The position numbers and the translations under genes are program-made. Source: Paenibacillus nanensis (GTDB lineage: Bacteria; Bacillota; Bacilli; Paenibacillales; Paenibacillaceae). Taken from it: 64,000 nt of DNA. Each line of letters begins with the position of its first letter. Positions within the stretch are counted from its first letter, which is position 1. The notes under the pieces were generated by a model. The model ran no database searches and was not told where the DNA came from. It worked only from the letters and a program-made list of their open reading frames with translations. The stretch is from the NCBI RefSeq assembly GCF_003583765.1, contig NZ_QXQA01000002.1, positions 124,001 through 188,000 on the forward strand, given 5' to 3'. Shown piece after piece: positions 25,617 through 34,504 of the stretch.

Positions 25617-26354
25617 ATGTCTTACTTAACAAGCGCACAGCTCGCGAAGCTCCGTACAAGGCTGCAGGACGAGCAGCGCGATATCGAGTCCAGACTGCAA
25701 CAAAACGAACATTTCGGCAGAGAAGATTCCATGCGGGATGAGACCGGCGAGCTGTCGCCGATCGACAATCACCCCGGAGATCTAGCCACGGAAATGTACG
25801 AGCGCGGCAAGGATCTTGCCCTTCTCGAAAAGGCGGAGTTCCAGCTTGAGCGCATCGATGCCGCTCTTGAAGCCATAGAAGAAGGCACTTACGGCAAATG
25901 CGCGGTGTGCGGCGAAGCGATTCCTTTCGAGCGGCTGAACGCGGTGCCCGACACGCTGTATTGCGTCGACCATTCGCCTAGGGACATCGTATCCGACCGC
26001 CGTCCTGCCGAAGAAGATTTCCTTCGTCCGCCGTTTGGCCGAACGAGCATGGACGACCATGAGGACGGGTACAACGGCTTCGACGGCGAGGATGCTTGGC
26101 AGATCGTGGAATCCTACGGAAACGCCGATTCGCCGGCTTTATCCGAGAACCGGGACGTAACCGATTATAAACAACTCGAAATCGAATACGACGAGAATGT
26201 CGGTTATGTGGAGCCCATCGAAAGCTTCCTCGCCACCGATATTACGGGCCGCCATGTCTCCATCGTCCGAAACCGGGAGTATGAACGTTACATGCATAGC
26301 AATGAAGGCGAACACTTTTTGGAATTTAGCGACGAGCTGGACGATTTAAGCTAG
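25617..26354 (+). CDS. YteA/YlyA-type DksA/TraR zinc-finger protein
   Basis: A 245-residue protein of the YteA family annotated as sporulation-associated. The N-terminal half is a charged helical hairpin (about 5-95, with HPGDLATEMYERGKDLAL), as in DksA. A degenerate zinc finger YGKCAVCGEAIPFERL...YCVDH (about 92-122) has CxxC and CxxH ligands. The C-terminal third is acidic and unique to this group. DksA/TraR proteins insert into the RNA polymerase secondary channel. In B. subtilis ylyA sits between ileS and lspA, as here, but in this window the gene is on the opposite strand to both. It ends 4 bases inside the convergent DUF5665 gene. Confidence 0.85.
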   Translation: MSYLTSAQLAKLRTRLQDEQRDIESRLQQNEHFGREDSMRDETGELSPIDNHPGDLATEMYERGKDLALLEKAEFQLERIDAALEAIEEGTYGKCAVCGEAIPFERLNAVPDTLYCVDHSPRDIVSDRRPAEEDFLRPPFGRTSMDDHEDGYNGFDGEDAWQIVESYGNADSPALSENRDVTDYKQLEIEYDENVGYVEPIESFLATDITGRHVSIVRNREYERYMHSNEGEHFLEFSDELDDLS

Positions 26355-26674
26355 TACGTTTTTCCTTCCAGCTGAATTTGTACGATGCGGACGATATCCG
26401 CAATATAATCGCCGATGATCGGCAGGTTAAGCGCGCCGAGTATTCGGAGCACGTACAGAATGGTAGCCGCAAAAAAAGTAAACCCGATCGCAATGCCTAC
26501 CCCTCTTGCTGCCCCGGCCAGCAAATTTCGCCATATGAGAGAAATGGGCCGGTTGAGCAAATCCACATATTCAGCGATATGGGTCCGCTCCATCTCCGAC
26601 GCGATATGCTGCATCCGCTTATCGAGTGCCGCAAGCGACTTCTGCAGCGCGTTCAAGTCCTTCTCCTCCGACAT
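26351..26674 (-). CDS. DUF5665 family small membrane protein
   Basis: A 107-residue protein. The N-terminal 45 residues are an amphipathic, charged helix (KSLAALDKRMQHIASEMERT). A conserved LLNRPISLIWRNLLAGAARG block and one or two membrane helices (about 50-90, GIAIGFTFFAATILYVLRIL) follow. This pattern belongs to DUF5665; no function is established. ATG at 26674 follows GGAGG with 8 bases spacing. It lies downstream of ileS, separated by a terminator, and converges on the yteA-type gene. Confidence 0.8.
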   Translation of the reverse strand: MSEEKDLNALQKSLAALDKRMQHIASEMERTHIAEYVDLLNRPISLIWRNLLAGAARGVGIAIGFTFFAATILYVLRILGALNLPIIGDYIADIVRIVQIQLEGKTY

Positions 26675-26702
26675 GATCGCCACCTCCGTTAGGGAACGGA
26701 TA

Positions 26703-26738
26703 AAGCCCGCTCCGCCAGCATGGCGGGCAAGCGGGCTT
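26703..26738 (-). terminator. Terminator after ileS
   Basis: AAGCCCGC and GCGGGCTT enclose a second nested stem (GCCCGCC/GGCGG). TTTATCC follows on the minus strand. It lies about 26 bases past the ileS stop. Confidence 0.65.
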
Positions 26739-26763
26739 CATCCTTCATCTCTTTACTATAACC

Positions 26764-29700
26764 CTAACCCTTGATGAAAATGCCAACTTCTTTATCGCCC
26801 AGCTTCACTCTTTCCATGTCCGGGGCAGATTCGAACGCGAGCGATTGCAGCAGTACATTGTCATGCAGCACATCCGTGAATCGTTCAATCGCCGCTTTCA
26901 GTTCTGCGTCAACATCCAGCGCAAGGTCGATCCGTTTCTCGATCGGCAGGTCGAGCTTCTTGCGCGTATCCTGAACGGCGCGAATCACTTCGCGAACCCA
27001 GCCCTCTTGCTCCAGCTCAGGCGTAATTTCCGTATTAAGCGCTACGGTCATCCCGCCGCCGGATGCGGATGCGAAGCCGGATTTCGCTTGCTTCTCGACC
27101 AGAAGCTCATCCAGAGCGATTGTCAGCTGCTCGCCCTCAGCGCCGGTGAAGCTGAAGCTTCCGCTTGTCACAACCTCGCGCGCTTCGTCTGCCGACAAGG
27201 CCTTCAAGGCGCCTTGAATCGGACCGACGTTTTTGCCGTACTTCTTGCCGGCAACCTTGAGGTTCAGCTTCAAGTTGAAATCGACGAAGCCGCTGTCGGA
27301 ATGCTGAACGACAATCGACTTGACGTTAATTTCGTCTTTAATAATCGCTTCATACTCCGCGATCGGGAAGTCCCGGTCAAGCGATACGATCAGCTCGGAC
27401 AATGGCTGGCGCGTCTTGATCGACGTTTCGTTGCGCACGTTGCGGGCGAGCTCGACAATGCCCTTTGTGCTTTCCATATCTTGCTCAAGCGCGGCATCGA
27501 TCAGCGATTCGTCCGCCTGCGGGAAGTCCGCGAGATGGACGCTTCCGCCGCCGCCCAGGTTTCCGTACACGTCATCTGCAAGCAGCGGCGTATATGGCGC
27601 GATCAGGCGCGACAACGTAAGCAGAACGTTACGTAGCGTTTGGTAAGCGGCAACTTTATCCTCCGTCAAGCCGCTGCCCCAGAACCGGTCGCGTGAGCGG
27701 CGGATGTACCAATTGCTGAGCTCGTCGACGAACACTTCGATTGATTTAGCCGGATTCAGGAAGTCGTTTACCTCCAGACCTTTTGTCACCGTTTGAATGA
27801 GCGTATTCAGACGGGAGACGATCCACCGGTCCAGCTTGTTGTTTGATTGTTTCTCTTCATGCTCGGCCGGATTAAATCCGTCGATGGAGGCGTACAGCGC
27901 ATAGAAGGCATGCGTATTCACGATCGTGTCGATCACCTTCGATTTCGCTTCGCCTACGATGCCGCGCGAGAAGCGCTTGCTGTTCCAAGGCGCGCTGTCG
28001 GCAAGCAATGCCCAGCGGAAAGCGTCGGTGCCGTATTCGTTAATGATCTCCCACGGGTCGATGACGTTGCCTTTCGACTTCGACATTTTTTGTCCGTTCT
28101 CATCCAAAATATGTCCCGTCGAAATGACCGCTTTGTACGGCGCCTTGCCGTTATACAGCGTCGACACCGCCAGCAAGCTGAAGAACCAGCCGCGCGTTTG
28201 GTCGATCCCTTCGCAAATAATATCCGCAGGGTATTGCTCCTCGAAGTTTTTGGCGTCTCCGAACGGATAATGCTGCTGAGCGAAAGGCATCGAGCCGCTG
28301 TCGAACCAGACGTCGATGACTTCCGGCGTACGCCGCATCACGGCGCCTTCCGCATACGGCGACTTCAGCAAAATGTCGTCCACATACGGCTTATGAAGCT
28401 CGATATCCTCCGGCACATCGCCTACCGCGCGCGCTCTCAGGTCCGCAATGCTGTCCGGCGCGTATTCCTTGCCGGTCGCCTCGCACACCCATACGTTCAG
28501 CGGCGTTCCCCAGTACCGGTTCCGGCTAATATTCCAGTCGACCAAATCCTCGAGGAATTTGCCGAAGCGTCCTTCGCGGATATGGCCCGGGTACCAATCG
28601 ACGCCGTTATTGTTTGCGATTAATTGATCCTTAACCGCCGTCGTCTCAATAAACCAGCTTTCCGTTGCGTAGTAGAGCAGCGGCGATTTGCAGCGCCAGC
28701 AGAACGGATAGCTGTGCTCGTAGCGCTCCTTGGAATACAGCAGTCCTTTTTCGCTCAGCATTTTGACGATATCGACGTCGCAATCCTTCACGAATCGGCC
28801 AGCCAGATCCGTCACTTCCTCCACGTAACGGCCCGCATTGTTCACAACGCTAAGCATGCTGATGCCGTTTTGACGGGCAACCTTATAGTCGTCTTCCCCG
28901 TGCGCAGGCGCGATATGAACGATACCGGTACCGCTCGTGTCGCTGACGAAATCGCCTGTAATGACAAAGTGGCCTTTCTCAACAGGCACGTAGCGGAACG
29001 GCGGCTCATAAGCGAGGCCGGCCAGCTCGGAGCCTTTCAGCGTCGAAAGCACTTCGTAGTTTTCCTTCAGTACGCTTTCCGCAAGCGATTCGGCGACAAT
29101 GTATACATCCCCGTCCTTCGCCGCTCTAACGTACGTAAGCTCCGGACCGACCGCCAGCGCCACGTTCGCGGGAAGCGTCCAAGGCGTTGTCGTCCAAGCC
29201 AGCACATAGTCGCCGGAATCCTTCAGCTTGAACTTAACCGTCGCGCTTAGGTCCTTCACGTCTTCATAGCCTTGCGCCACCTCATGCGAGCTGAGCGTCG
29301 TTTGGCAGCAAGGACAATACGGACTGACCCGATGTCCGCGGTACAGCAGGCCCTTCTTATGAATCGTGGATAAAATATGCCATACGCTTTCGATGTACTC
29401 ATTTTTAAGCGTAATGTACGGATTATCGAGATCCGTCCAATAAGCGATCGCTTCCGTCAGCTCGCGCCATTGCTTTTCATATTCGAAGACGCTGTCCTTA
29501 CATTTTTTCACGAACGCCTCGACGCCGTAATTTTCGATCTCTTGTTTGCCCGAAATGCCGAGCTGCTTCTCCACGCCGAGCTCGACCGGCAAGCCATGCG
29601 TATCCCAGCCCGCTTTGCGGACGACCCGGTATCCAGCCATCGTTTTATATCGGCAAATAAAGTCCTTAATGACGCGGCCGAGCACGTGCCCGATATGAGG

Positions 29701-29856
29701 CGCGCCGTTCGCCGTAGGAGGTCCTTCATAAAACACGAAATTCGGTTTGCCTTCCCGGTTCAAAATCGACTGTTTAAATGTATCTTGTTCTTTCCATTGC
29801 GCAAGCACCCGCAGCTCGCGGGTTCTGGCACGTTCCTTGACGTCAACGCGCTGCAT
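26764..29856 (-). CDS. ileS: Isoleucyl-tRNA synthetase, type 2
   Basis: Charges tRNA-Ile. The 1030-residue chain has HIGH (PHIGHVLGR, about 48), GWDTHGLPVE, an editing domain and KMSKSKGN (about 595). The opening FVFYEGPPTANGAPHIGHVL, the larger size and the lack of a C-terminal Cys-rich zinc finger place it in the eukaryote-like type 2 class rather than the 921-residue type 1 enzyme of B. subtilis. Type 2 enzymes are often insensitive to mupirocin. ATG at 29856 follows AAGGGAG with 9 bases spacing. Expression is controlled by an Ile T-box. Confidence 0.96.
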   Translation of the reverse strand: MQRVDVKERARTRELRVLAQWKEQDTFKQSILNREGKPNFVFYEGPPTANGAPHIGHVLGRVIKDFICRYKTMAGYRVVRKAGWDTHGLPVELGVEKQLGISGKQEIENYGVEAFVKKCKDSVFEYEKQWRELTEAIAYWTDLDNPYITLKNEYIESVWHILSTIHKKGLLYRGHRVSPYCPCCQTTLSSHEVAQGYEDVKDLSATVKFKLKDSGDYVLAWTTTPWTLPANVALAVGPELTYVRAAKDGDVYIVAESLAESVLKENYEVLSTLKGSELAGLAYEPPFRYVPVEKGHFVITGDFVSDTSGTGIVHIAPAHGEDDYKVARQNGISMLSVVNNAGRYVEEVTDLAGRFVKDCDVDIVKMLSEKGLLYSKERYEHSYPFCWRCKSPLLYYATESWFIETTAVKDQLIANNNGVDWYPGHIREGRFGKFLEDLVDWNISRNRYWGTPLNVWVCEATGKEYAPDSIADLRARAVGDVPEDIELHKPYVDDILLKSPYAEGAVMRRTPEVIDVWFDSGSMPFAQQHYPFGDAKNFEEQYPADIICEGIDQTRGWFFSLLAVSTLYNGKAPYKAVISTGHILDENGQKMSKSKGNVIDPWEIINEYGTDAFRWALLADSAPWNSKRFSRGIVGEAKSKVIDTIVNTHAFYALYASIDGFNPAEHEEKQSNNKLDRWIVSRLNTLIQTVTKGLEVNDFLNPAKSIEVFVDELSNWYIRRSRDRFWGSGLTEDKVAAYQTLRNVLLTLSRLIAPYTPLLADDVYGNLGGGGSVHLADFPQADESLIDAALEQDMESTKGIVELARNVRNETSIKTRQPLSELIVSLDRDFPIAEYEAIIKDEINVKSIVVQHSDSGFVDFNLKLNLKVAGKKYGKNVGPIQGALKALSADEAREVVTSGSFSFTGAEGEQLTIALDELLVEKQAKSGFASASGGGMTVALNTEITPELEQEGWVREVIRAVQDTRKKLDLPIEKRIDLALDVDAELKAAIERFTDVLHDNVLLQSLAFESAPDMERVKLGDKEVGIFIKG

Positions 29857-29883
29857 GTTTCCAAACTCCCTTCTCTTCTTCAA

Positions 29884-30218
29884 AAAATAAAACCCCGCCC
29901 CTAAAAAGGGACGAGGTTAACTCGCGATACCACCCTTGTTCCGCCGTACCATGCCAATGAAGGAATGGTCTGTTTCAGGATCATCGTCTATACGGAAGAC
30001 GATGCCGCCGGCGGCACCTTAGCCAGCGAATCTCGATCGATTCGCTGTCCCTGTAACGGGGGACATTCGTCGGCGCTTAATGCCGCATTAATGCGGGTTA
30101 GGCGTCTCTTCTCGGAGAGGATATTCCGTAATGGTTCAAGCGCCTGGCTTTCAGCAATCGCCGGGCTCTCTGGAGAATGAACGCAAGACGTACTCGTTCT
30201 CGTCATCGAAGTTACTTT
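29884..30218 (-). promoter_or_regulatory. T-box riboswitch, Ile (specifier ATC)
   Basis: The ileS leader contains stem I with the AGAGAG motif and a specifier bulge GGAATATCC with codon ATC (at 30120-30122, minus strand). The T-box AGGGTGGTATCGCG is at 29923-29936, differing from the usual GGTACC by one base. The terminator CCTCGTCCC/GGGGCGGGG plus TTTTATTTTTTG is at 29884-29917. Uncharged tRNA-Ile would pair with both elements and prevent termination. Confidence 0.93.
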
Positions 30219-30232
30219 ATATGCTTAAAATA

Positions 30233-30262
30233 GTTATAGCTCAATTGGATCGCCCTTGTCAA
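30233..30262 (-). promoter_or_regulatory. SigA promoter of ileS
   Basis: TTGACA (30257-30262), 18 bases, TATAAC (30233-30238) on the minus strand. It would start near 30226, just upstream of the T-box stem I. Confidence 0.75.
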
Positions 30263-30285
30263 ACAGGTAAGCGCCTAAATCCTGA

Positions 30286-30786
30286 TTAGCCGCGAAGAAG
30301 CTCGCGTTCCGCATCTCTGGCCGCATGGCTTTCGAGCGTTTCCCAACCGTCCTGGGACAGCAGCTCGAGCTGCGCTTCCACAAGCGTACGGAATCTGGCT
30401 CTGTAGATCGAGGCTTGCTTTTTCAGCTCCTCCACCTCGAGGGAAACCTTGCGGGATTTGCTGAGAGATTCGTTAATGATCCGGTCCGCGTTTTTCTCTG
30501 CTTCCTTAATAATCAGCTGCGCTTCCTTCTTCGCGTTATTCCGCACTTCGTCCGCGGCTTCCTGCGCAACGATAATCGTTTTGCTGAGCGTATCTTCAAT
30601 GTTGGCGAAATGATTCAGCTTCTCCTGAAGCGCCAGCATCTGATTCTGAATTTCCTTATTTTCGCGGATAAGCGATTCATAATCCTTGATGACCTGGTCA
30701 AGGAACTCATTCACTTCGTCCTCATCATAACCGCGCAAACGGCGCGAAAATTCCTTGTTATGTATGTCCAATGGCGTAAGCGGCAT
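30286..30786 (-). CDS. divIVA: Septum site / polar organiser DivIVA
   Basis: A 166-residue coiled-coil protein that binds negatively curved membrane at septa and poles, where it recruits MinJ and, in sporulation, chromosome anchors. The N-terminal lipid-binding domain is typical (PLTPLDIHNKEFSRRLRGYD, then VNEFLDQVIKDYE). The remainder is coiled coil (about 40-150, with heptads of Leu, Ile and Glu). ATG at 30786 follows GGGAGG. It is the last gene of the ylm block, as in B. subtilis. Confidence 0.95.
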   Translation of the reverse strand: MPLTPLDIHNKEFSRRLRGYDEDEVNEFLDQVIKDYESLIRENKEIQNQMLALQEKLNHFANIEDTLSKTIIVAQEAADEVRNNAKKEAQLIIKEAEKNADRIINESLSKSRKVSLEVEELKKQASIYRARFRTLVEAQLELLSQDGWETLESHAARDAERELLRG

Positions 30787-30854
30787 TGGCGCACCTCCCT
30801 GAGTTCTGTAGTGTGGAATGATTCGACAGGCCCACACTTAATTCCTGCATCACA

Positions 30855-31640
30855 TCAAATAAATTTCCCGATTTTTACACGAATTCTGCCTTTTTTTGTC
30901 ACGCCGTCGACCTCGATTACCTTAAAGCGGCCAAGCCCTTTAAAAGAAACGACGTCGCCTTCCTTCAGCTGCTCCGAAGGATCCTCCTCCGTCTTCCAAT
31001 TGACTCTGCAGCGGCCGGCCCGGATCGGATCCACGATCTTCGACCGGCTGATCCGGTAAACGTCGCTTGCGATGCCGTCCAGCCTCATGGAAGCGACGGT
31101 CAAACTGATCTCCTCCAGCTTCGTCGCAACCGCCTGCAATTGATCGAGCGGCAGCACATCCGTAAGCACATTCAAGCGGTGCACCTGACGAAGGTGTATA
31201 TCCAAATAATCGGCCATCTCATCCGTAACAATAATATGAGCAAACGTATCATGGACATGGATATCGCCGATACGGTCCCGTTTAATGCCGAGCCCCAGCA
31301 AGGCGCCAAGAAAATCGCCATGGTCCAGCTCTTGGTAGGTTGCCCCTATCGGCTTGGCTTCAAGCACCGCAATGCCAATCGGCTCATCATCAAGGTTGCG
31401 GTAATCCGGCGCGATAAGCGCGCGTTTTCGTTCGGCCGCTTCATAGCCGCCGTCCAGGCGCAGCGCGACATCCGGATTCCGATTCGCTAACATCGTTATA
31501 ATTTGGGCTTGTCTAGGGTCTAAAAAATCGGTCCGCTTCAGCTGATGCTGCGATGCGGACCGTTCTACCCATTCCAGCGCCCGATCGACAAACGGCTTCT
31601 CTTCGGGGTGAAAGTGATTATAAATAGCTTCCTTCATCAT
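30855..31640 (-). CDS. ylmH: YlmH, S4-domain RNA-binding protein
   Basis: About 260 residues. The N-terminal YlmH domain includes FLDPRQAQIITMLANRNPDV and GGYEAAERKRALIAPDY. The C-terminal S4 RNA-binding domain is at about 180-255 (RLDGIASDVYRISRSKIVDP, then VSFKGLGRFKV). B. subtilis YlmH has been linked to rescue of stalled large ribosomal subunits. Two ATGs in tandem (31640 and 31637) follow AGAGG; the second has the better spacing. It sits between ylmG and divIVA. Confidence 0.92.
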   Translation of the reverse strand: MMKEAIYNHFHPEEKPFVDRALEWVERSASQHQLKRTDFLDPRQAQIITMLANRNPDVALRLDGGYEAAERKRALIAPDYRNLDDEPIGIAVLEAKPIGATYQELDHGDFLGALLGLGIKRDRIGDIHVHDTFAHIIVTDEMADYLDIHLRQVHRLNVLTDVLPLDQLQAVATKLEEISLTVASMRLDGIASDVYRISRSKIVDPIRAGRCRVNWKTEEDPSEQLKEGDVVSFKGLGRFKVIEVDGVTKKGRIRVKIGKFI

Positions 31641-31645
31641 AACCT

Positions 31646-31936
31646 CTAAATCAGATCGAACAGGTAGATCAGGACGGATTGCAAGCCAATGTTAATGAAC
31701 CACAGCGCGAAGAGCGCAACGATCGGCGACAGGTCAAGCACCCCTCCGATTGGCGGGATAAAGCGGCGGAAGATACCGATATACGGCTCCACGATTCTTC
31801 CGAGCAGCTGTCCGATAAAGCTCTCTCGCGCATTCGGAAACCAGGATAGCAGAACATAGCCAAAAATCAGATATCGGTAAACTTCAAGTGCAATATTAAC
31901 AAAGCTTAAAATAGTGTGTTCCAAACCCAAGGTCAC
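31646..31936 (-). CDS. ylmG: YggT/YlmG family membrane protein
   Basis: A protein of about 90 residues with two membrane helices separated by the conserved [10 protein letters not shown] loop and the second motif [21 protein letters not shown]. YggT proteins have roles in membrane or division organisation that are poorly defined. The frame can start at GTG 31936, overlapping the sepF stop, but TTG at 31924 has better spacing from GAGGTG, so the N-terminus is uncertain by four residues. Confidence 0.88.
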   Translation of the reverse strand: MTLGLEHTILSFVNIALEVYRYLIFGYVLLSWFPNARESFIGQLLGRIVEPYIGIFRRFIPPIGGVLDLSPIVALFALWFINIGLQSVLIYLFDLI

Positions 31937-32403
31937 CTCATTTTGTTGTAATCGTTCTCCTCTGCCAGCATTTCCGTAATGGCACCTTGAATTTCAACCG
32001 AGTCAGGCGTACACAGAAAAATATTAGGCCCCAGCTTAGAGATGCTGCCGTTTAAAGCGTACACCGTGCCGCTTAAGAAATCAACAATGCGCAATGCCAA
32101 GTCGTTTCTAACGCGCTGCAAATTAACAATAACCGCTCTGCGGGAACGGAGATGATCCGCAATTTCCTGCGCTTCGTCATAGGAGCGCGGTTCGCTCAAG
32201 ACGACTCTCACATTTTTTTGAGAGTGGATACTGACGACATTATTAGAACCGGCGGTGCCGCCATGGCTTCTAAAGTTTCTACGTGTCTCAAACGGAGAGG
32301 TTTCATTTTCAGGCTCCTCGTTCTGATTCACTCGCTCGCGCTCCACGATTTCTTCTTCCTCTTGCAAACCAAAAAAATTCATAAAACGGTTCATGACGCT
32401 CAC
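31933..32403 (-). CDS. sepF: Cell division protein SepF
   Basis: A 156-residue membrane-anchored protein that bundles FtsZ filaments and tethers the Z ring. The N-terminal amphipathic helix ([14 protein letters not shown]) binds membrane. An acidic, variable linker (20-60) is followed by the SepF domain (about 65-150, [20 protein letters not shown], then NLQRV and [12 protein letters not shown]). The start is GTG at 32403, adjacent to the yggS stop, with GGAGG 8 bases upstream. It overlaps ylmG. Confidence 0.95.
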   Translation of the reverse strand: MSVMNRFMNFFGLQEEEEIVERERVNQNEEPENETSPFETRRNFRSHGGTAGSNNVVSIHSQKNVRVVLSEPRSYDEAQEIADHLRSRRAVIVNLQRVRNDLALRIVDFLSGTVYALNGSISKLGPNIFLCTPDSVEIQGAITEMLAEENDYNKMR

Positions 32404-33120
32404 TTACGATTCCTCCTCTTTCCCGACTAGTATCGTACCTAAACGTATCCACGTCGCTCCTTCTTCTATGGCAACTTCAAAATCGTTCGACATGCCCATC
32501 GACAAATGCTCCAGCCTTTCGCCATAAGGGGAACGGCCGCGCACTCCGTCTCTCAGCTCGCGCAAAGCGCGGAACACGACCCTCGTTTCCTCCGGCTCCG
32601 ACTCGTAGGGAGCCATCGTCATAAGCCCGATTGGAGAAACGGACGGATAGACGCTCAGCTTCTCAAGGAACGGTTCAAGCTCCTCCGGACGAAGCCCATG
32701 CTTCGACTCTTCACCCGATACATTAACTTGAATAAAGCAAGGTACCACGATGCCCAGCTGCGACGCTTTTTTGTGAATGGCTTCCGCCAGCGACAGCCTG
32801 TCCAATGAATGTATGTACGTAAATCTTCCGATGACGTCCTTCACCTTATTCGTTTGCAAGGAGCCGATGAAATGCCAGACCGGCCGGTTCTCTTCCGGCA
32901 ATTCCGGGTCTCCGCTTAGCGCAAACCACTTTTCCTGCGCGTCCTGCCAGCGGTTTTCGCCAAGATGCGCAAGCCCGCTGCGGAAAGCTTCCTTCGTTGT
33001 GTCAAGCGAGACGTACTTGGTCACCGCGATCACTTGAACGTCCTCTCTACTTCTGCCCGAACGCTCGCATGCCGCGCTAATTTTTTGTTCGACTTCACGG
33101 ATTCTCTCTTCAATAGACAT
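32404..33120 (-). CDS. YggS/YlmE family PLP homeostasis protein
   Basis: A 238-residue, single-domain PLP-binding barrel protein. The cofactor Lys is in VIAVTKYVS (about residue 36), followed by LGENRWQDAQEKW and WHFIGSLQTNK, and the glycine-rich phosphate site SMGMSNDFEVAIEEGATWIRLG is at the C-terminus. The family keeps free PLP and amino-acid pools balanced and is not itself an enzyme. ATG at 33120 is chosen; a longer upstream frame overlaps pgeF and is not conserved-looking. It corresponds to ylmE of B. subtilis. Confidence 0.93.
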   Translation of the reverse strand: MSIEERIREVEQKISAACERSGRSREDVQVIAVTKYVSLDTTKEAFRSGLAHLGENRWQDAQEKWFALSGDPELPEENRPVWHFIGSLQTNKVKDVIGRFTYIHSLDRLSLAEAIHKKASQLGIVVPCFIQVNVSGEESKHGLRPEELEPFLEKLSVYPSVSPIGLMTMAPYESEPEETRVVFRALRELRDGVRGRSPYGERLEHLSMGMSNDFEVAIEEGATWIRLGTILVGKEEES

Positions 33121-33131
33121 TTGCTTTCGTT

Positions 33132-33998
33132 TCACCTTTCTCGAATACCGATCCAGCTTGCCATCCTTCCAGTTCTGCCCCCTTCGGTCCGATGGGAGAA
33201 GAACAAGTCTGTCCGGCAACCGGTACACCAATTCGTTAATTCGATACGACTCGGCAAAATTCCTGCTTTTATCATAATCTGTCGGTTTATTTCTTTCAAG
33301 TTTAGATCCGCCTTGCCGTTTGACTTCAATCGCATACACGCATTTTTGTCGGCTTCCTCCAGCCGCAGCTCGCTTAACACCCGGTCAACCTCCGTTATAA
33401 CGGCGCCGTCCACCTCATAGCAGCAGCTTCCGATCGAAGGTCCGATCGCGGCCAGAAGCTCTTCCGGCTCTGTACCATATGCCTGCTTCATCGCTTGAAC
33501 GGTTTCCTCCGCTATTTTTTTTACGGTTCCGCGCCACCCTGCATGGGCCAGCGCAACCGCACCGGAAGACGGGGCATAGAAATAAAGAGGCACACAATCC
33601 GCGTAAAACGAAGCGAGGAGCACTCCAGGCACGTTTGTCATAATGGCGTCGCAGTCATTGATGGCATCCGACAGCGCTTCCCGCCCTCTGCCTCTCTCGT
33701 CCGCCGTTATTTGCGCAACCCGGTTCCCGTGCACTTGCTCCGCGCATGTCCACGCCTCGAACGGCCAGCCGATCTTGTCGGTTAACCGTTTGCGGTTCGC
33801 TATAACGGCATCGGCCGCATCGCCAACATGTAACCCTATATTTAAGCTGTCCCACGGCGCGGAGCTGACCCCGCCTTCCCGGCCGGAGAAGCCCGCGGTT
33901 AGACGGCTGTCACGGCTCAGCCATGGCGACAACAAAAAAAGCGAAGGTTCCTTCGCCGATTGTCTTGACTCGTTCTGTACAAATGGTTCCTGACGCAT
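33132..33998 (-). CDS. pgeF: PgeF/YlmD family laccase-domain protein
   Basis: A 288-residue CNF1/YfiH-fold protein. The Cys/His zinc site is visible in LASFYADCVPLYFYAP and VALAHAGWRGTVKKIAEETV, with a GPSIGSCCYEVD motif further on. PgeF (YfiH) of E. coli removes wrongly inserted Ser from peptidoglycan precursors; older annotations call it polyphenol oxidase. Placement beside the cell-wall cluster fits the editing role. ATG at 33998 follows GAGGTG. Confidence 0.9.
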   Translation of the reverse strand: MRQEPFVQNESRQSAKEPSLFLLSPWLSRDSRLTAGFSGREGGVSSAPWDSLNIGLHVGDAADAVIANRKRLTDKIGWPFEAWTCAEQVHGNRVAQITADERGRGREALSDAINDCDAIMTNVPGVLLASFYADCVPLYFYAPSSGAVALAHAGWRGTVKKIAEETVQAMKQAYGTEPEELLAAIGPSIGSCCYEVDGAVITEVDRVLSELRLEEADKNACMRLKSNGKADLNLKEINRQIMIKAGILPSRIELTNWCTGCRTDLFFSHRTEGGRTGRMASWIGIRER

Positions 33999-34068
33999 TC
34001 TTTTCACCTCGTAAGCGAACATAAGCGGTGCGGTTTGAGCCACTACCGCTTATGTTCAGTTTAACCAC

Positions 34069-34350
34069 TCATGCGCGAACGTGCAAATCGTCTTCCTCAG
34101 CTCGAAGCGCCTTCGTCTCGTCCATACGGACAAGAACCACGTCCGCTCCGATCTTCACGATATTGCGCCAAGGGATCACAATTTCCGTTCCGCTGCTGCC
34201 GAACAGCCCGAATACCTTTGTAAACTGAGGCACAACGATGGAGTCGATGCGGCCCTGCCGCAAATCAAGCTCCAGATCGCTAATATGGCCCAACTTTTTC
34301 CCGTCCACGATGTTAATGACATCCTTCGTCTGGAAATCGGAAATCTTCAA
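34069..34350 (-). CDS. ylmC: YlmC/YmxH family PRC-barrel protein
   Basis: A 93-residue PRC-barrel protein with the family pattern KDVINIVDGKKLGHISDLEL, then GRIDSIVVP and GTEIVIPWRNIVKIGADVVL. YlmC/YmxH proteins are annotated as sporulation-associated, without a defined activity. The start is TTG at 34350 with GGTGAG upstream. It lies between sigG and pgeF in the conserved order. Confidence 0.9.
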   Translation of the reverse strand: MKISDFQTKDVINIVDGKKLGHISDLELDLRQGRIDSIVVPQFTKVFGLFGSSGTEIVIPWRNIVKIGADVVLVRMDETKALRAEEDDLHVRA

Positions 34351-34467
34351 GTCCGTCTCACCACATTTCCGGCGAATTGTAGTTCTAACCTTGCCTATAA
34401 GCTATGTATATGACCAAATCGCCCAAAATGTCCACTCCTCCCCCAAAAGTCCGTCATAAATATTAAA

Positions 34468-34491
34468 GGCGGAGCGCATATGCGCCCCGCC
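34468..34491 (-). terminator. Possible terminator after sigG
   Basis: GGCGGGGCGCA and TGCGCTCCGCC form a strong stem with one mismatch, followed by TTTAATATTT on the minus strand. It lies 14 bases past the sigG stop. Confidence 0.55.
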
Positions 34492-34504
34492 GCTTCCATC
34501 GATA

